DNA of 64,000 bases from Periplaneta americana (GCF_040183065.1 NC_091121.1:67996787-68060786); one strand, 5' to 3'; shown: positions 13,037-25,084, numbered from the stretch's first letter. The notes: generated by a model from the letters alone, not told the origin. Made by a program: numbers and translations.

Positions 13037-14651
13037 TAGTATGTCAATCCAAATGAACAAGAATATTACAATAAATGTGTAAGAACAGCTATTGCAACAG
13101 TAGAAAAAGTGAAAATATAGAAGGGGATCGTCAGATGATACTGAGAAAATGGCACTTCTTTCGTTTTTTTTTTCAGTCAAACCTCTTTGAAAGTTGTCAT
13201 TAATACCTACAGTATCTCTTATTGCAATGCACTGATTTTATTTTATAAAAATACTGTAGAAAAATATTCCATGAAACACATAATAGTTCAAAATTATATG
13301 GAATATAATAGTATTAAGCAAAAGTAACAACAATAAAAATAATTTATACAAGCCTAATGATTTGGATATTTTTTGGAGATATAAAATTTCCTAACATCAC
13401 TAGTTCATGGATTGAAAAGTTAATACACCTTAAGCTAAGAAATGGCCAAGTGCTCTTCTCAAGTCAAGAAATGACCAAGTTAAATAAATTAAATATGGAA
13501 TGTGTATGACTAAAAAAGCAAAACTGATTAAATAATAGAATAGAGAATGTAATATAAAACCTCTATGATTTTTTTTTCAAATATCTTCAAATGTTAGTTT
13601 CAGGGAAGTACAGCTTTTGTTTTAGTTTTCCGAAAATTTGGTGACATGCACTTAGTCAGTTCTTGACTTGACCGATTCAACAATAAAATACATAATTCCG
13701 CATAATCATCATCATTATCGTCAAGGATTAATCTATTATGTTTCACGGTCGATAGTTGTACAGAATTAATGTCTAGTGACCAGACAGCGGATTTTCGGTC
13801 CCTACACAGCGACAAGACATGTTCCTTGGCTTACGGAAGGAGCGTAACAATGACTTCAATGAACTCTCTGCAACTGACTTCAGCACTTATCTTCAGTATC
13901 GGGACCGAAAATCCGCTGTCTGGTAATGATACAATGAATATATTTTTAGTTTAATGACAGTTGGTCTACAATATTAAATCCACCAAAGAATGTTTAACTG
14001 TGAATAATATCTAATCATTCATGATGTCTACTCACATTAAGTCTATGAAATTGAGGCTGAGTAAACCTGCTATGTTTGTAAGACCTAATTGTAGAATATG
14101 CACAACAAAGAGTGATATGCATAAAGTTCTAATATTACCTTCTGCTTTGACTGTAGAAGATACTTCAAGTATATACTTCTTTTTGTATCCATAAACCTGA
14201 TACTACTACTACTACTACTACTACGACGAAGTATTTACTACGCGACGGATCAAGTGTACTCGATTATATTGATTATCGATAATAATTCGGGTTTATCCGT
14301 GAAGACTCGTTAGTTTTCGCCTTCCATGCATTTATCTTAATTTCTTGGTGGGAAAATTGATTGTTTTCCTCAAAATTTGATTAGTTTAAAAAGAAAATGG
14401 ACAATTACAAGGAAGTGGGAAGTGTAGAAAAGAGAGAATGAGAACAACTATTGTTTGTTAATCTACTAAAAAATTACCCAACATTATTAAACAAGTCACA
14501 AACTCCTGCGAAAAAAGTGTTAAAGAAAAAGCCATCCAGGCTGCGAAAATTCAGGTGGAAGTTTACAGCAGAAAAAAAAAATTGACAAAAAGCAAATTAT
14601 GAATAAAATAAATGCCATGATTTTTTACTATTGTAATATTGTCTGGCACAG
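13037..14651. other. unassigned stretch with one small inverted repeat
   Basis: Apart from the inverted repeat at 13781-13922 and a (TAC)n run at about 14209-14224, I see no supportable feature in this AT-rich stretch. Confidence 0.5.
13781..13922. repeat. small MITE-like inverted repeat
   Basis: CCAGACAGCGGATTTTCGG plus TCCC at 13781-13803 is repeated in exact inverse at 13899-13922 around about 95 bp of spacer. Stem length about 23 bp. No clear duplication flanks it, so I call it only MITE-like. Confidence 0.65.
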
Positions 14652-15190
14652 TCCGCCAAGTTGGCTCTGTGGTAGCGTGTCTGCCTTCAGACTAGCCGGC
14701 CCGGGTTCGATTTTTGGCGGGGTCAGAAATGTAAAATTTCTATCTCGAGACTAGGAGAGATGGCTGTGCACAACTTCTAATAACTATAATGTGTATCAAT
14801 ATGCTGGGTTAAATCCCAAATCTCTCCGCAGTGCATATGAAGAGAAGACATGTCACTGTTGACAGAGATTCGTCCGTCGGACGGGAACGTTAAGCCTGGT
14901 GACCTCCTTGGTGCTATTCGACAGGAGTAGGCTACGTGCCGGCACGGGTTTCCCCTTCTTCCTTCCTCATCTTCATCATCATCATCACTCATTCCATACA
15001 CTACACTTACAGGAACACTTACACATACACTCACCCTAGTACACGACATAACTGTCCACAGATACTCATCATGTACAGCGTGGCCCATCGAAGTGGTGTG
15101 CAACTTGAAAAATGGGTCACAGTCTTGCCATCTATCCGCAATATGCGGAAGCCGAATCACGTAGAGTGAAGTGGGTAGGCTTTAGATACA
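14652..15190 (+). mobile_element. tRNA-derived SINE, full-length copy
   Basis: The 5' head is tRNA-like: an A-box match TGGCTCTGTGG at 14662-14672 and a B-box match GGTTCGATTTT at 14704-14714, spaced as in a tRNA gene. The body matches the truncated copy at 2608-3064 and contains a short TCATCATCATCATC run near 14970. Transcription would be by RNA polymerase III from the internal boxes. Open frames on both strands inside it are fortuitous. No clear target duplication was found. Confidence 0.87.
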
Positions 15191-15767
15191 TACATATTGT
15201 CTGGCTCCTTGTTTCAGTTTATGGATTACTCCCTGCATACTATATTCCTGTTTTTATTTCACAATTCATATTTGGAAAGTCCGATAAGCTTCATAGAATT
15301 AATCACAACATATATTTTAGTAACTGTTACTGAAATTTATGTTGTGATTAATGCCATATTCCGCAGAATTAATTATCAGTTGGTAGTCAGCATATGAAAT
15401 ATGAAGACATGGGGGGAATAATGATGAAGGTCCAATTTTTTCCATTTTTAGATTATGGTGTCAGTTGTTAGAGAAACTCATGTAGTTTCATTATGTATAT
15501 TCATTTGTGTCAAAAACGGTACGGGTCCCGTGATATTCTTGATTTAATATAAGTTGGAAGACGGAAAACTGATGAGAGTCCTAGTATTTGACGGAAAAAC
15601 GATGAATGTCCATTCCAATCTTTCTTTAAAATTTAATGCTTTATTTGTTTTTAGTTCGCAATTCTTACTATTATTTATGTGGTTGGTGTTACATTGTTGG
15701 AATTGAAGTCAAGTTTTATTTCTACTGTCGTTAGTGAAGCTAAATATCAGTTAGTATTGAGTTAATT

Positions 15768-16436
15768 GTGGTGAAAGATTGCTGTTGTGATGGATCTACA
15801 TACAAACCCAGAATTGAGTCAAAGTACGAAGAAGAAACGAAAGCTTGGCCGTATAACGATGATTCAAAGAAAACTGAAACCCATATACATGAAACAGGAG
15901 GGGACTGTAAGTGCACTAGATTGAAGTGTTTTCGAAACTTTAGTGAAATAAATAGGAATGGTATCATCAAACATGTTAATAGTCTGCCGGATCGTGATGC
16001 TCAGAGATTTTGTTTCAAATTGTTTCAAATTTCAAATGTTATAAATATATTCATAATTTACATTTGAAATGATACATTTGAATAGATACCCGAAATGAGC
16101 ATAAAATTTTATTTGAGTGGTATAATTGAAATAACACTCTTAAAATGGAGACGCCCTAGAAAAGGTCAAAATGAAGCCCTTCTTCATGATTACACGTATT
16201 TGTACAAAGTTCGAACAAAGAAAGATGGCGTAGTGATGGACGTACCTGTTTGTTACAAAGGTTTCTTGGCTCTCCATGGGATATATGAAAGAACATTACA
16301 AACCATTCAGGAGCAGTTGAAAGAATGTGGAAAGGTTGTACGATGGAAGTATAAAAGTCGACTATATGCTATAAGTGATGAAACTAAGAATGCAATTCAT
16401 GACCATATTCAATATCAATATCGCCAACTGCAGTAA
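15768..16436 (+). pseudogene. transposon-encoded protein, N-terminal part
   Basis: Two open segments (about 15768-16010 and 16095-16436, different frames) encode a cysteine-rich stretch with CKCTRLKCFRNFS, then LSGIIEI, KWRRPRKGQNEALLHDYTY, LYKVR, VPVCYKGFLALHGI and TIQEQL. I recognise the arrangement CKC-x-KCF / RRPR / YLYKVR / VCxKxFLxLHGI from a multicopy insect family annotated as uncharacterised protein; I cannot name its catalytic activity. The join between the segments is broken by AT-rich sequence (an intron or insertion). The second segment ends at a stop just before a large deletion, since the family's middle portion is missing. Location within matched inverted repeats indicates a transposon product rather than a host gene. 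Confidence 0.6.
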
Positions 16437-16449
16437 ATAAGTATCTAAA

Positions 16450-16782
16450 GACTGGTATGAAATTATACGGCATAGCAGACTTAAGCCAAGCCCATTCCAA
16501 GTTGTTGAGTGCAATCAGACATTTTTTAAAGAATGGACAGTGTTATTCTCCTCTAATGGAAAATACAAGAGTAAGTTATATGTACCTACAAGACCTCTGA
16601 CACAAGTAAAAGTGGAAATTGAAAAGCCACGTATTATGTCATTAAGATCTGGGAGCTACAACACATCATGGGATACAGTAGTTATATCACAGATCGAAGG
16701 AAAGCATCTTCAAGGCTTCAAGAGGGGGAATTTATTCTACCAGTCCCTGCTTACACCAAGATCCTACGAATACCTTTGTTAA
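16450..16782 (+). pseudogene. transposon-encoded protein, C-terminal part
   Basis: The frame encodes KDWYEIIRHSRLKPSPFQVV, then ECNQTFFKEWT and later IEKPRIMSLRSGSYNTSWDT. The pattern WYEIIRxSRxKPxPFxVVExNQxFFxxW is the C-terminal block of the same multicopy insect protein family as the preceding entry. It follows the N-terminal part after only about 15 bp, whereas full members of the family are several hundred residues longer. This is therefore an internally deleted copy, of the type usually mobilised in trans. Confidence 0.58.
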
Positions 16783-17364
16783 AGTGGAAAGATTTGAAGT
16801 TATTTTTATATAATTAATATTTAGTCACTAGTTTACATCTGTAGTACTATGCAATATTTTACTTATTTAAATTTTTACTTCCAGGAATTGTCAAAGCTTC
16901 TCACGAAAGAAGAATGAAAGCTATTCTATGGCAATATACCACACTGTGAATGATTTCAGAAGATATGTAAATACATTCTCTTGCTCCATTATTTTATATA
17001 ATTATAGTGTTAAATTGCATTTATGATTTTACACACGTCCAAGTTTGAGTTAAATCAAGTAAACTGTTAATATTCAACAGTGTTATACAATTAAGGGTTT
17101 AGACATTCACCTTTATTTCCGCTTTTATTTTGTTCATTACAACGTTATTGTTGCTCATTCTCCATTGTTGGAAAACAAAACTTCACGAAACTTTGTGAAT
17201 CCATTGTTATAATATGTATTTCTAATTTAATTGCAAGCATTGCATCCATTTAGAGTTTCAAACTTAAAAATTGTAATATCTCAGAATAATGAAAATGTGA
17301 CATTCATCATTATTCCCCCCATGTCTTCATATTTTTGTTACTTTTTAAACATCATCTCTTTAAA

Positions 17365-17455
17365 ATCATCAGCCATTCTTTATGACCTCCTCTATATACA
17401 TATTAAAAACGGTCGGTGATAAAAAGAACTTCCCAGTCTTACACCCTGATTTATA
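17365..17455 (-). pseudogene. short reverse-transcriptase scrap (tentative)
   Basis: The minus strand, with one frameshift, encodes INQGVRLGSS followed by SPTVFNMYIEEVIKNG. This matches the RT palm block GVRQGxxxSPxLFNxYIExVI of non-LTR retrotransposons. It is only about 30 residues and broken, so the call is tentative. Confidence 0.45.
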
Positions 17456-18515
17456 TTAGCGACTTGTGTTCCATTTCTTCTTCTTCGTCTCCTCATTACG
17501 CGTCCCATGTTATATGACCGCTATAGTCGCCGCTGTCGTTGTATACAAGACATCGTAAGCGATTACAGAACGCGGAGCATTGGGGGGATCAAAGCATTCG
17601 TGGAGTGGTATGACGTATTCTGCTAGTTCGTGGATTCAACACCGGTCAATTTACAACGGACGGGTAGTACGTACATATTACTATAAAGGCTTCATACGTA
17701 TAAATAAAAGTGTTTTGGTACCTACTCCTGTTTCATAGTACTTTCTACAATAATGGCCTTATTATATTTTCAAAAATCTCCTCGTAATCTATATTATGTC
17801 ACATAATTCGTTGGCAATTTGAACTTTCTCTATTAAGTAGGTAGGCCAAATTATAAATATATAGTTACTACAAGATCTTCCTTTCCTAAATCCATGTTGC
17901 GCTTCGAAAATTCTAGCCTTCATAATATTGTTATCTCTTATTAATAACACTTGCATGAAATATCAGTCCACATGTTTTGACTTAATGTTTGACGTGGTAT
18001 TAGATATTACTGCGGTTTCGTTTATAATATCAAAAAGCAAATTTATATGGGCATACGTGAAGGAATTACAGCTTTTTATCATCATAATCAGAGCATGCAA
18101 TAAGAATTCTTTTCAGTCTTCATAAGTCATTCATTATTATCAATCCCTTGTTCGGAATTTCATTGTATGAAATCCTATGTTTTATTTCCTATTTGTGGAT
18201 TCCATCTTTGTTCATAAGGAAGCGCTACCCATAGGGTATACATGCTTAAATTCTAACATTAAGAGATCATATTTTGTTATACACTTTTCATAGGAAATTA
18301 CACGTTTCCAATTACAAGTTCTTGGTATATAATATAATGCATACAAATTAACAAAGAGAAAATGCGCACCTATGTTAAAATCCTCTCATTGTTCGTTTTA
18401 AAACAGTTTTTACTTCAAAATTATTAATTAAATTTATAATTGAAGGCAAACGTATTATGTTTTATAAATATTAGAGTACAAATTTCATACCAGGAGGCTT
18501 ATAATATAGGGTCTA
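17456..18515. other. AT-rich unassigned stretch
   Basis: No supportable feature. Mostly AT-rich with short chance open frames. Confidence 0.5.
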
Positions 18516-19001
18516 CCGTCGACTCCAAGTAATTGCTTGCGGTTAATTCGCTTTGCGAGTGACTCGGAGTCTTCTTCTTCTTCTTCCCCGGGAGTGTGAA
18601 GTAACGTTGCCATTTCAATTTTGACTTGATTTACACTATCTTCCTTCTCCTTTAAAAACTGCTATGTAAAATAAAAAAAAATGAACAATGCTCTAAGAAA
18701 CAAAAAAAAAAAAACATTATTTTTGTTAAAATAAAGTATCTTATGATATTTTGTAAAATCTGTGTTTCTTGTTTTAAGATTTTATTCTACTGCAGCACTG
18801 TGCAATATTATAGTTTTTCAAAATGTTTTGCACTGTTTCACATTTTGCACTTGATTTTGAAGTGTATTTTAGTAATTAAACCTGTCAGAGTTACTTTACT
18901 GGACTTCAATTATAATAACAAATTCTGCGGATAATTCGCGATTTCCAATATTTTGCGGAAATTTGTGCATTAATTACTGCGATTCCTCGGGAATTTGACT
19001 G
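18516..19001. mobile_element. possible pogo/Tigger-like MITE
   Basis: The left end TA|CCGTCGACTCCAAG and right end, in inverse, TA|CAGTCAAATTCCCGAGG are imperfect inverted repeats of pogo style with TA on both sides (18514-18515 and 19002-19003). The arms are diverged, so the call is moderate. A TTC tract lies at about 18570-18588. Confidence 0.45.
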
Positions 19002-19013
19002 TACTATTAGTAA

Positions 19014-19017
<4 letters not shown>

Positions 19018-19079
<62 letters not shown>

Positions 19080-19080
19080 G
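19018..19080. repeat. (ATT)n microsatellite
   Basis: About 20 ATT units. Confidence 0.97.
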
Positions 19081-19842
19081 AATATTTAATCATCTGCCTT
19101 CAAGTATTGAGTGATTTTTGTGTTGGGATCTTGCATGCTCTTTCTGGTCATGTGACCTATATGACGCAATGTCATCGCTTTAAGTAACGAGATATACACA
19201 AATAGTGAAGGGAGACAGACATTGATTTTTACTCGTCGGGAATAGAATACGATAGGATAATAGGATTAGGACTACAAAGTGCTATTGTATGAGTTTCTAA
19301 AGACACACATCATAGGCCTAGGCCATTGGTCGGCAAAGATCACGTCATATAAAATACAGTCCACAATACACAGCAAAGGGAAATGTAGGAGGGAGAGGAT
19401 ACCGAAACTGCTTAACGTTGAATGAAGAAGTAGGCTAATGGCTAAGGGGAAGGAGATCATACCTTACCCCTCCACCCTGATTCTATGTTAAGGGGTTGAC
19501 TCACGAGTCAAGAAATGCCGAACACTGCCATAGGCTAAACAACAACTCACAACATATATTCATTGTGCGTGCCGTCTTGTTTTATTCAACGATTCAGACG
19601 AATAACTCATTCCACACATCTTCAATATGTCTGGGGTTTACTGCCTGGCATACATGTTTGAATGCGGCCTTTAAATAGGTAAGGAAGTGACCTGATTTAT
19701 GTTCATAAACGCGGGCCTTTAAGTGATCCCACTAGAAAAAATACCGCGATGTGAGAAGTCATTCTACAGTCCCACGTCGACCAATCCATCGCCCCGGGAA
19801 CTGTGATTCCAAGTATGGCCTCAAGTAAAGTAAAGAGCGTAA

Positions 19843-20100
19843 AGGCTGGTTCACAATAAACAGGGAATGGAAACAGCAACGAGAACGAGAACGTAATAAT
19901 GTTAAAATAAATGTATTTAAATGTGAACGTTCACAATAGTTAATTGTGAATCCTCACATTTAAATGCATTTAGTTTAACAATATTTCCGTTCTCGTTCAC
20001 AATAGTTAATTGTGAATCCTCACATTTAAATGTATTTTAACAATATTTCCGTTCTCGTTCACGTTGCCGTTTCCCTTCCCGGTTTATTGTGAACCAGCCT
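19843..20100. mobile_element. PIF/Harbinger-type MITE
   Basis: A 258-bp foldback. The ends AGGCTGGTTCACAATAAAC and its inverse match over about 85 bp with a few changes. A 3-bp TAA duplication flanks it (19840-19842 and 20101-20103), the hallmark of PIF/Harbinger elements. A block of about 60 bp containing TTCACAATAGTTAATTGTGA is tandemly duplicated on the right side, so the right arm has two copies. No coding capacity. Confidence 0.88.
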
Positions 20101-21103
20101 TAATACGCTGAGGCATTTGTGAATTGCTGTTTACTGTATGAATGGTGACTTACAGAATAATCTGTAGATAAGAAACTTGGATAATAATCAAAATATAAGA
20201 AAAATTTTTGGATATTAAAATAAATTTTTAAAGCTTTCGGCTCCAATTTATATGTTAGAATATGGCCTTAAACAAGACGAAAAATTGAATAAAAGCATGA
20301 TTTAAAATAGCATAAATAAAACATCTTAATTGGTAATGTAGCTATAGCACGTACACGTCACGAGAATGCGGGAGTAGGGCTACGAAAATGAAAACTCTGT
20401 ATCAAATGGAATTGGTTCAACTAATATCATGGGAAGAAAGCAGGGCGGGGCTTTATTTAATTTGTTATTCCATGACGTTGTATCAAGTACGATTATTTCG
20501 ATCGATGAAATTATGATGTCTTTATGTTTAATCCATACTTTAATACTAACATCATTTACGTTATTTGACAGAAATGAAATTATACATCATTGTAACATCA
20601 ATATAAAGCAAGACATACAAGCATGCAGATGAGTCTACTTATGGCCTACTCCCGTTGTAATCAAGATGTATGAAGTTTAGTAAAGCCTGCAAGCTTCCTC
20701 TATGAAATGGAATTAAGGTATGATAGTGTTTAAGGGTCAAAGCCAAGAAACTCCTATGTTTTCAAATGAAAATTGTTGTAAATGTAATTGTGTATAGATT
20801 AGCATGATGATTCCATAGACAGTTAAATGTTTTACAGGACCATTTACCGTACAGTGCGTGTATCGTTATTAATGCATAATGAGCTTTGAAGAGAGTCGGA
20901 GTCGAGAGTTTATTGATTTTCCAGTGGTTTGGAAAGTTTTTCGTGAATTTAATTTTTCAAATATAATAATAGGTTGCTTATTTTCAATTTTTTCGTGAAA
21001 TCTATAAATTACTAAATATAATATTTAAAATCCTAAATAATACCTAAAACGTGGACTAAAAAACCTAATTTTATTTTTTTGAGAACTAAAAGCCCAGAGC
21101 TTG

Positions 21104-21105
<2 letters not shown>
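20101..21105. other. unassigned stretch
   Basis: No supportable feature. The short frame at 20429-20632 begins with residues vaguely like an RT palm motif but is too short to call. Confidence 0.5.

Positions 21106-21149
<44 letters not shown>
21106..21149. repeat. (ATT)n microsatellite
   Basis: About 14 ATT units abutting the 5' truncation point of the non-LTR fragment that follows. Confidence 0.95.
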
Positions 21150-21563
21150 CTATACTCTACATTAGTGAGATCGAAACTCGAATATGCACCTGTAGTTTGG
21201 AACTCTATTACTAGTTCTGATTCGGCAAAACTGGAAAATATTCAAATGAAATTTATTTCATTATGTTCTTACCGATTCCTGCCTAATAACTTTGAGTATA
21301 ACTATGATAAAAAATGCGACCACTTTAAATGTCGAAGCCTGTATGCCAGACGTCATGATCTCGATTACTTATTCTTATATAAGGTCCTTAAAGGTGACAT
21401 TAATTGTCAATCTTTCTTAAACAGTGTCAGCCTTCCTATTCCTTTGAAGGACATGAGACATCACAAACTCTTCTATATTAGAAATTCTAAATCTTCCTCG
21501 CCGGTCTCTAGATGTATTAAACATGCTAAGTTACATGTAGGCGATTTCGATCTATTCAATGTA
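21150..21563 (+). pseudogene. non-LTR retrotransposon ORF2 C-terminus (Jockey/CR1-like)
   Basis: The frame reads TLVRSKLEYAPVVWNSITSS, then AKLENIQMKF, LPNNFEYNY, ARRHDLDYLFLYKVLKGDIN and ends normally after DFDLFNV. The LVRSKLEYAxxVWN ... KLExIQxKF ... RRxxLDxLFLxKVLxG pattern is the post-RT region of many insect Jockey/CR1-like ORF2 proteins. The frame is open over 133 codons with no stop, so the insertion may be fairly young, but the 5' end including the RT catalytic core is missing. The 3' UTR probably continues to about 21830. No tail or duplication was identified. Confidence 0.85.
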
Positions 21564-22029
21564 TAGAAGTATTAGAATATGGCAATGTCTTTGCTAATAT
21601 TATTTGCATAATCCTTTTAGACAAATTGGTAGTACGAATCAACTCCTTTCCCTAATAATTTATAGTTTTAATTCTTGTAAATTTATTATTGTAATCTCTG
21701 TTCTTTATTTTGTTGTTAACACAAGTATTTAATTTGTACCACAGTTGATCATTTTAATGTATTAACTGCTCAATTTACCTTCTATTTTATTTTTTACGTA
21801 CTCTATTGACTCCAGTCATTCACTGTGACTCAAAGAGCAGATTTCTAGTTAAAATTCCAGAGGATCCGAGTTCCATTTTCGGCCGGTAAAAAGTAACCAA
21901 TCTCCCATAAGGTCAGAGCATGCGTCCTACAGTATGTCCATATTTTAACACAGAACTACATCTTTCTCCTCATTAGATATGGGAGAGTAACGTGGGAACT
22001 GAACCGTCACATAAAAATGCAACCGCATC
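21564..22029. other. probable 3' UTR of the preceding element, then unassigned
   Basis: T-rich sequence following the ORF stop. I cannot mark the element's end. Nothing else supported. Confidence 0.4.
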
Positions 22030-22475
22030 TCCTTGTGTTTCCTGTATTAAGCTTGTTTTCATCGTCTTCGCTTTGTTCCTCTTGTCTACCCCTTGTTGTC
22101 CTTGTATTTCTATTGTTCTCCATGTACTCATTGCCTTCTTTGTATTCCCAATGTTCTTCTAGTACTCACCTTCTTCTCATATTACTCACCTTGTTCTCCT
22201 TCTCTTCTTGTTGTTATCTTAGTTTTCCCTTTGTTCTCCTTCTCTTTTCCTTGTCCCCTTTGGATTCCTTTTGTTTTTCTTGTATTGCCTTTGGTCTCTT
22301 TATATTTCCTTTGTTCTGTTGGTATGCTCCCTGTTCTTCTTGTATTTCCATTGTTCTCCTTTTATTCTTATTTCCTTCTGTATTCCCCTTGCTCTCTTTG
22401 TCTTCCTCTTGTCCCTAATTTATTCCTCTTGTTCTCCTTGTCTTTCCCTTATTCTCCTTGCCTTTCTTTTTATGT
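22030..22475. repeat. pyrimidine-rich degenerate minisatellite
   Basis: The plus strand is almost all C and T with G at regular intervals, built from variants of TTGTTCTCCTTGTATTTCC, period roughly 15-20 bp. The hydrophobic open frames it yields in all three frames are compositional artefacts. Confidence 0.8.
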
Positions 22476-23885
22476 GATGCACTCACACGTAGGTCCTACA
22501 GTAAGTCTCTGTAAAAATACACAGCAAAACTATACATACACCTGTCAATTTTTTTAAATGCTATGTCCTAAGCCAGCCATTTCCAACTGCTGGTTCTGTG
22601 ACGTCATACGTCTCTGCTCTCGAACTCCTTGAGAGAGAGGAAGCATAGGTAAAAGAGCAAAGTAGGGGGATTGGCAGTGAAGGAGATGGAGATGTTTAAA
22701 TAGCAGAGATACAACATTACCCTCCCTCACGTGCTCTTCCAGCTCTGCTCCGAAAGGGGGAACGCGCTTCGACGTCACAGGTTGGTCAGTTAGAAATGAC
22801 TGTCCAAAGCGGTGATGGCAATAAATAACCATATGGCCAGAGAGTTCCTCTCCTCGAATGTCAAATATGGATTGAAGTTGTAGAATAAGTGTGGACGTAA
22901 CGGGCCAAGGGTCTCAACTTACAAATTAAATTACCGCTATTTATTTATTTACTTCAAATTTTCAGCATTAGTTTTATTCCGTCTTATACCAACTCTGTTT
23001 GTATTGGGTAGGTTAGTTCTCTGAAGAATCTCACGCACAACCACTTCGTCCAGCAGTAATCTAAAGGGAATCGAACACCGATGTCTTTTGTGGGAATACG
23101 TCAGCTGACTGATCTCTCTTTCTGCCGGCACGCCTGTTATTCATGTGTCGGCATGTTACAAGTATTCAAATGCGTTAGTCAGATCTCCAAGAGGGAGACA
23201 ATAAAAAGAAGTTTTGTTCCGGCAAGTTTTACAGCCATTGTTATGTGGACTCGTGAGACATACGAGCCCGCACAGACAAGAGAGGGAGAAGAAGTTGGTG
23301 GCAAAAGCACTCCAATCAGGCAGTTCCGTCCCATTAGCAGATTTACCCATACTCCCCTCTGCCACAGCTAAACTCCCCAACCTTTTCTTTAACGCCCTGC
23401 TGCAGTTTACACACCCTTCTCCCCCCTGAGCCACATTCACAAGCAGGGAGGAAAAATTGTTAAGTCAGGGGTGTCAAATCGTCTTATCGTAATAAAAAAT
23501 ACAAGTAAACATAAAACTCGGTGGCCTGGAAGCCATTTAAGGATCGGGGAGGAAATTTGTGTTATTTATATCAAAACTGTACGATTGCTTGTGGTTTTAA
23601 TTTTACTTTTTTGTTTAATAAAATGTGTTAAGAAAAATTAAATAATTTCACAAGAACGTGTAATAATATAGCTGACACCATTAGATAAGTGCTACTTAAT
23701 CAGGAAGGTGTCCTTTTCTGGTTAAATATACCCTAACATTTTTGCCTGATAGTAGGGTTCTTAGCTTGTCGTTATTCGCCCCCAGACTCTAAGAGCGAAG
23801 GCTACTCATAGATGTCCCTAGTGCAGAGAACCGTCGATCACTTAGTTCGTCAAAGACTATTCAGAGTGCACCAAAGGTTTTGCGC
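22476..23885. other. unassigned, moderately GC-richer stretch
   Basis: Contains sequences that look like single hAT-type termini, CAGCCATTTCCAACTGC near 22573 and CAGGGGTGTCAAATCG near 23466, but I found no partner ends. Overlapping open frames on both strands at 23081-23440 have no recognisable domain. Confidence 0.35.
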
Positions 23886-23938
23886 GAATGAATGAATGAA
23901 TGAATGAATGAATGAATGAATGAATGAATGAATGAATG
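23886..23938. repeat. (GAAT)n microsatellite
   Basis: About 13 GAAT units. Possibly a retroposon tail, but no adjoining element was recognised. Confidence 0.95.
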
Positions 23939-24007
23939 TCACAGGGAACCAAAGGGACCACAGGCTTGCCCAGCACAAGTTATAAATTCAGAGTGGAACG
24001 GGATTTA

Positions 24008-24809
24008 TACAGTGTGTTCCATAATTATAGGTACAACCTGCAGGGGTGACTAGAAGACAGAGAAACAAGGTAAGAAGTCCTAGTAAACATTAGTCTGAAA
24101 ACCAACCATTTTCGAGATACGAAATCATCACTGAGGCCACCAACTGAATATATTTCATGCATTTGAGATCTGATTTCTTACTCGGGAGACTTAATGGCCA
24201 TACGTACCTTAATTTTTTTCCTATTATGAGCTACCCGACATTTTGGATGATGTGCCACTTTGGGAAAGGCAGCTGTTGTGGTACATGCATAACGGAGCAC
24301 CGATTTACTTTCATTTGAATATTCGAGAGTTCTTATGTACAAGTTTCCACAACAACTGTATCTACCATGGCTTACCAACACTTGGCCTCTCAGGTCCCCC
24401 GACTTCAAATCTGGATTTTTTTTTTGTTTGGGAATATTCGAAAAGTTTCGTGTATTCCAACCCTGTTAATGTTAACGTATTTCGGTAACACATTGCCCAT
24501 GGTTGCCAATTTATTAGAGACATGCCAGGGATGTTTGAACATGTACGATTTTCAATGTGAAAACATGCTGATGTTTGCTTTGTCATAAAAGCTAGTAATA
24601 TTGAGCACATGTTATAACGCTCTCTTCTTTCAGTGCATATCGGATGTCATGTTAGCCCAGAAAACTTGTACTGACAAGACATAATAAAACTCCATACATT
24701 TCGGAAAGCGCTGGTTAGCGGATGTATGTTTATTAGGGATTTTAGTCTTGTTTCATTGTCTTGTACTCACCACTGCTGTTTTTAACTATAATTTATTAAA
24801 CATCCTGTA
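24008..24809 (+). mobile_element. mariner-like element, internally deleted
   Basis: Arms of about 110 bp are inverted copies at roughly two-thirds identity, starting TACAGTGTGTTCC on the left and TACAGGATGTTTAAT in inverse on the right. TA duplications are at 24006-24007 and 24810-24811. Length 802 bp against about 1.3 kb for intact relatives. It contains the 3' part of a transposase on the plus strand. Confidence 0.85.
24225..24617 (+). pseudogene. mariner/Tc1-superfamily transposase, C-terminal pseudogene
   Basis: The first frame reads LDDVPLWERQLLWYMHNGAP then HLNIREFL. After a frameshift come TWPLRSPDFKSGFFF and, in the next frame, VYSNPVNV. The end reads MPGMFEHVRFSM, a stop, then ASNIEHML. 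These match the family blocks LxDVPLxxRxxMWFxHDGAPxHF, WPxRSPDLxPLDFFLWG, VYxTPV and PGxFxxVRxSM ... FEHLL of an insect DDE transposase group. The catalytic Asp of HDGAP is Asn here (HNGAP), and there are at least two frameshifts and one stop, so it is dead. The N-terminal helix-turn-helix half is deleted. Confidence 0.85.
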
Positions 24810-25084
24810 TATACCGTAACATAAATACAAGATTATGACTTAACAGATTGAGCAGACGCATCTGTAGACGCATATCAATAATTAAGTTCATAAAATGGAA
24901 TGGAATAAATAATGTAGAATGTCCGATGATTTGAACTTCAGGCATAAAACTCCCTTTGCAATTGGTAAAATGGGAAATTAAAACGGGAAAAGATTTAAAA
25001 ATAGGACAAGAATGTGAAAATGAAAAGAAAGAAATATAATTACGGTAAAATGTATTGTAAACAAGGAGAAAAGATAGTTTTAAA

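Larger units (their letters stand above)
15397..17334 (+). mobile_element. DNA transposon with 32-bp inverted repeats, internally deleted
   Basis: The left terminus begins AAATATGAAGACATGGGGGG and continues AATAATGATGAA. The right terminus (17303-17334) is its exact inverse over about 32 bp. Just inside the left end, the subterminal motif GATGAxxGTCC occurs at 15424, 15571 and 15600; the latter two are also preceded by GACGGAAAA. Related GACATTC sites lie in inverse near the right end (17103, 17300). Such motifs may be transposase binding sites. The target duplication is unclear. Two coding fragments of one decayed gene lie inside. Confidence 0.82.

Noticed and set aside
20429..20632. Reverse-transcriptase palm remnant
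   Set aside because: Only GRKQGGALFNLLF resembles the RQGDxLSPLLFN block, with no supporting block either side.
22017..22557. Overlapping hydrophobic frames of 133 and 154 codons
   Set aside because: They read a pyrimidine-rich minisatellite in different frames.
23081..23440. Overlapping frames on both strands in a GC-richer patch
   Set aside because: No domain recognised and both strands equally open; possibly an unrecognised hAT-type repeat, but ends could not be paired.
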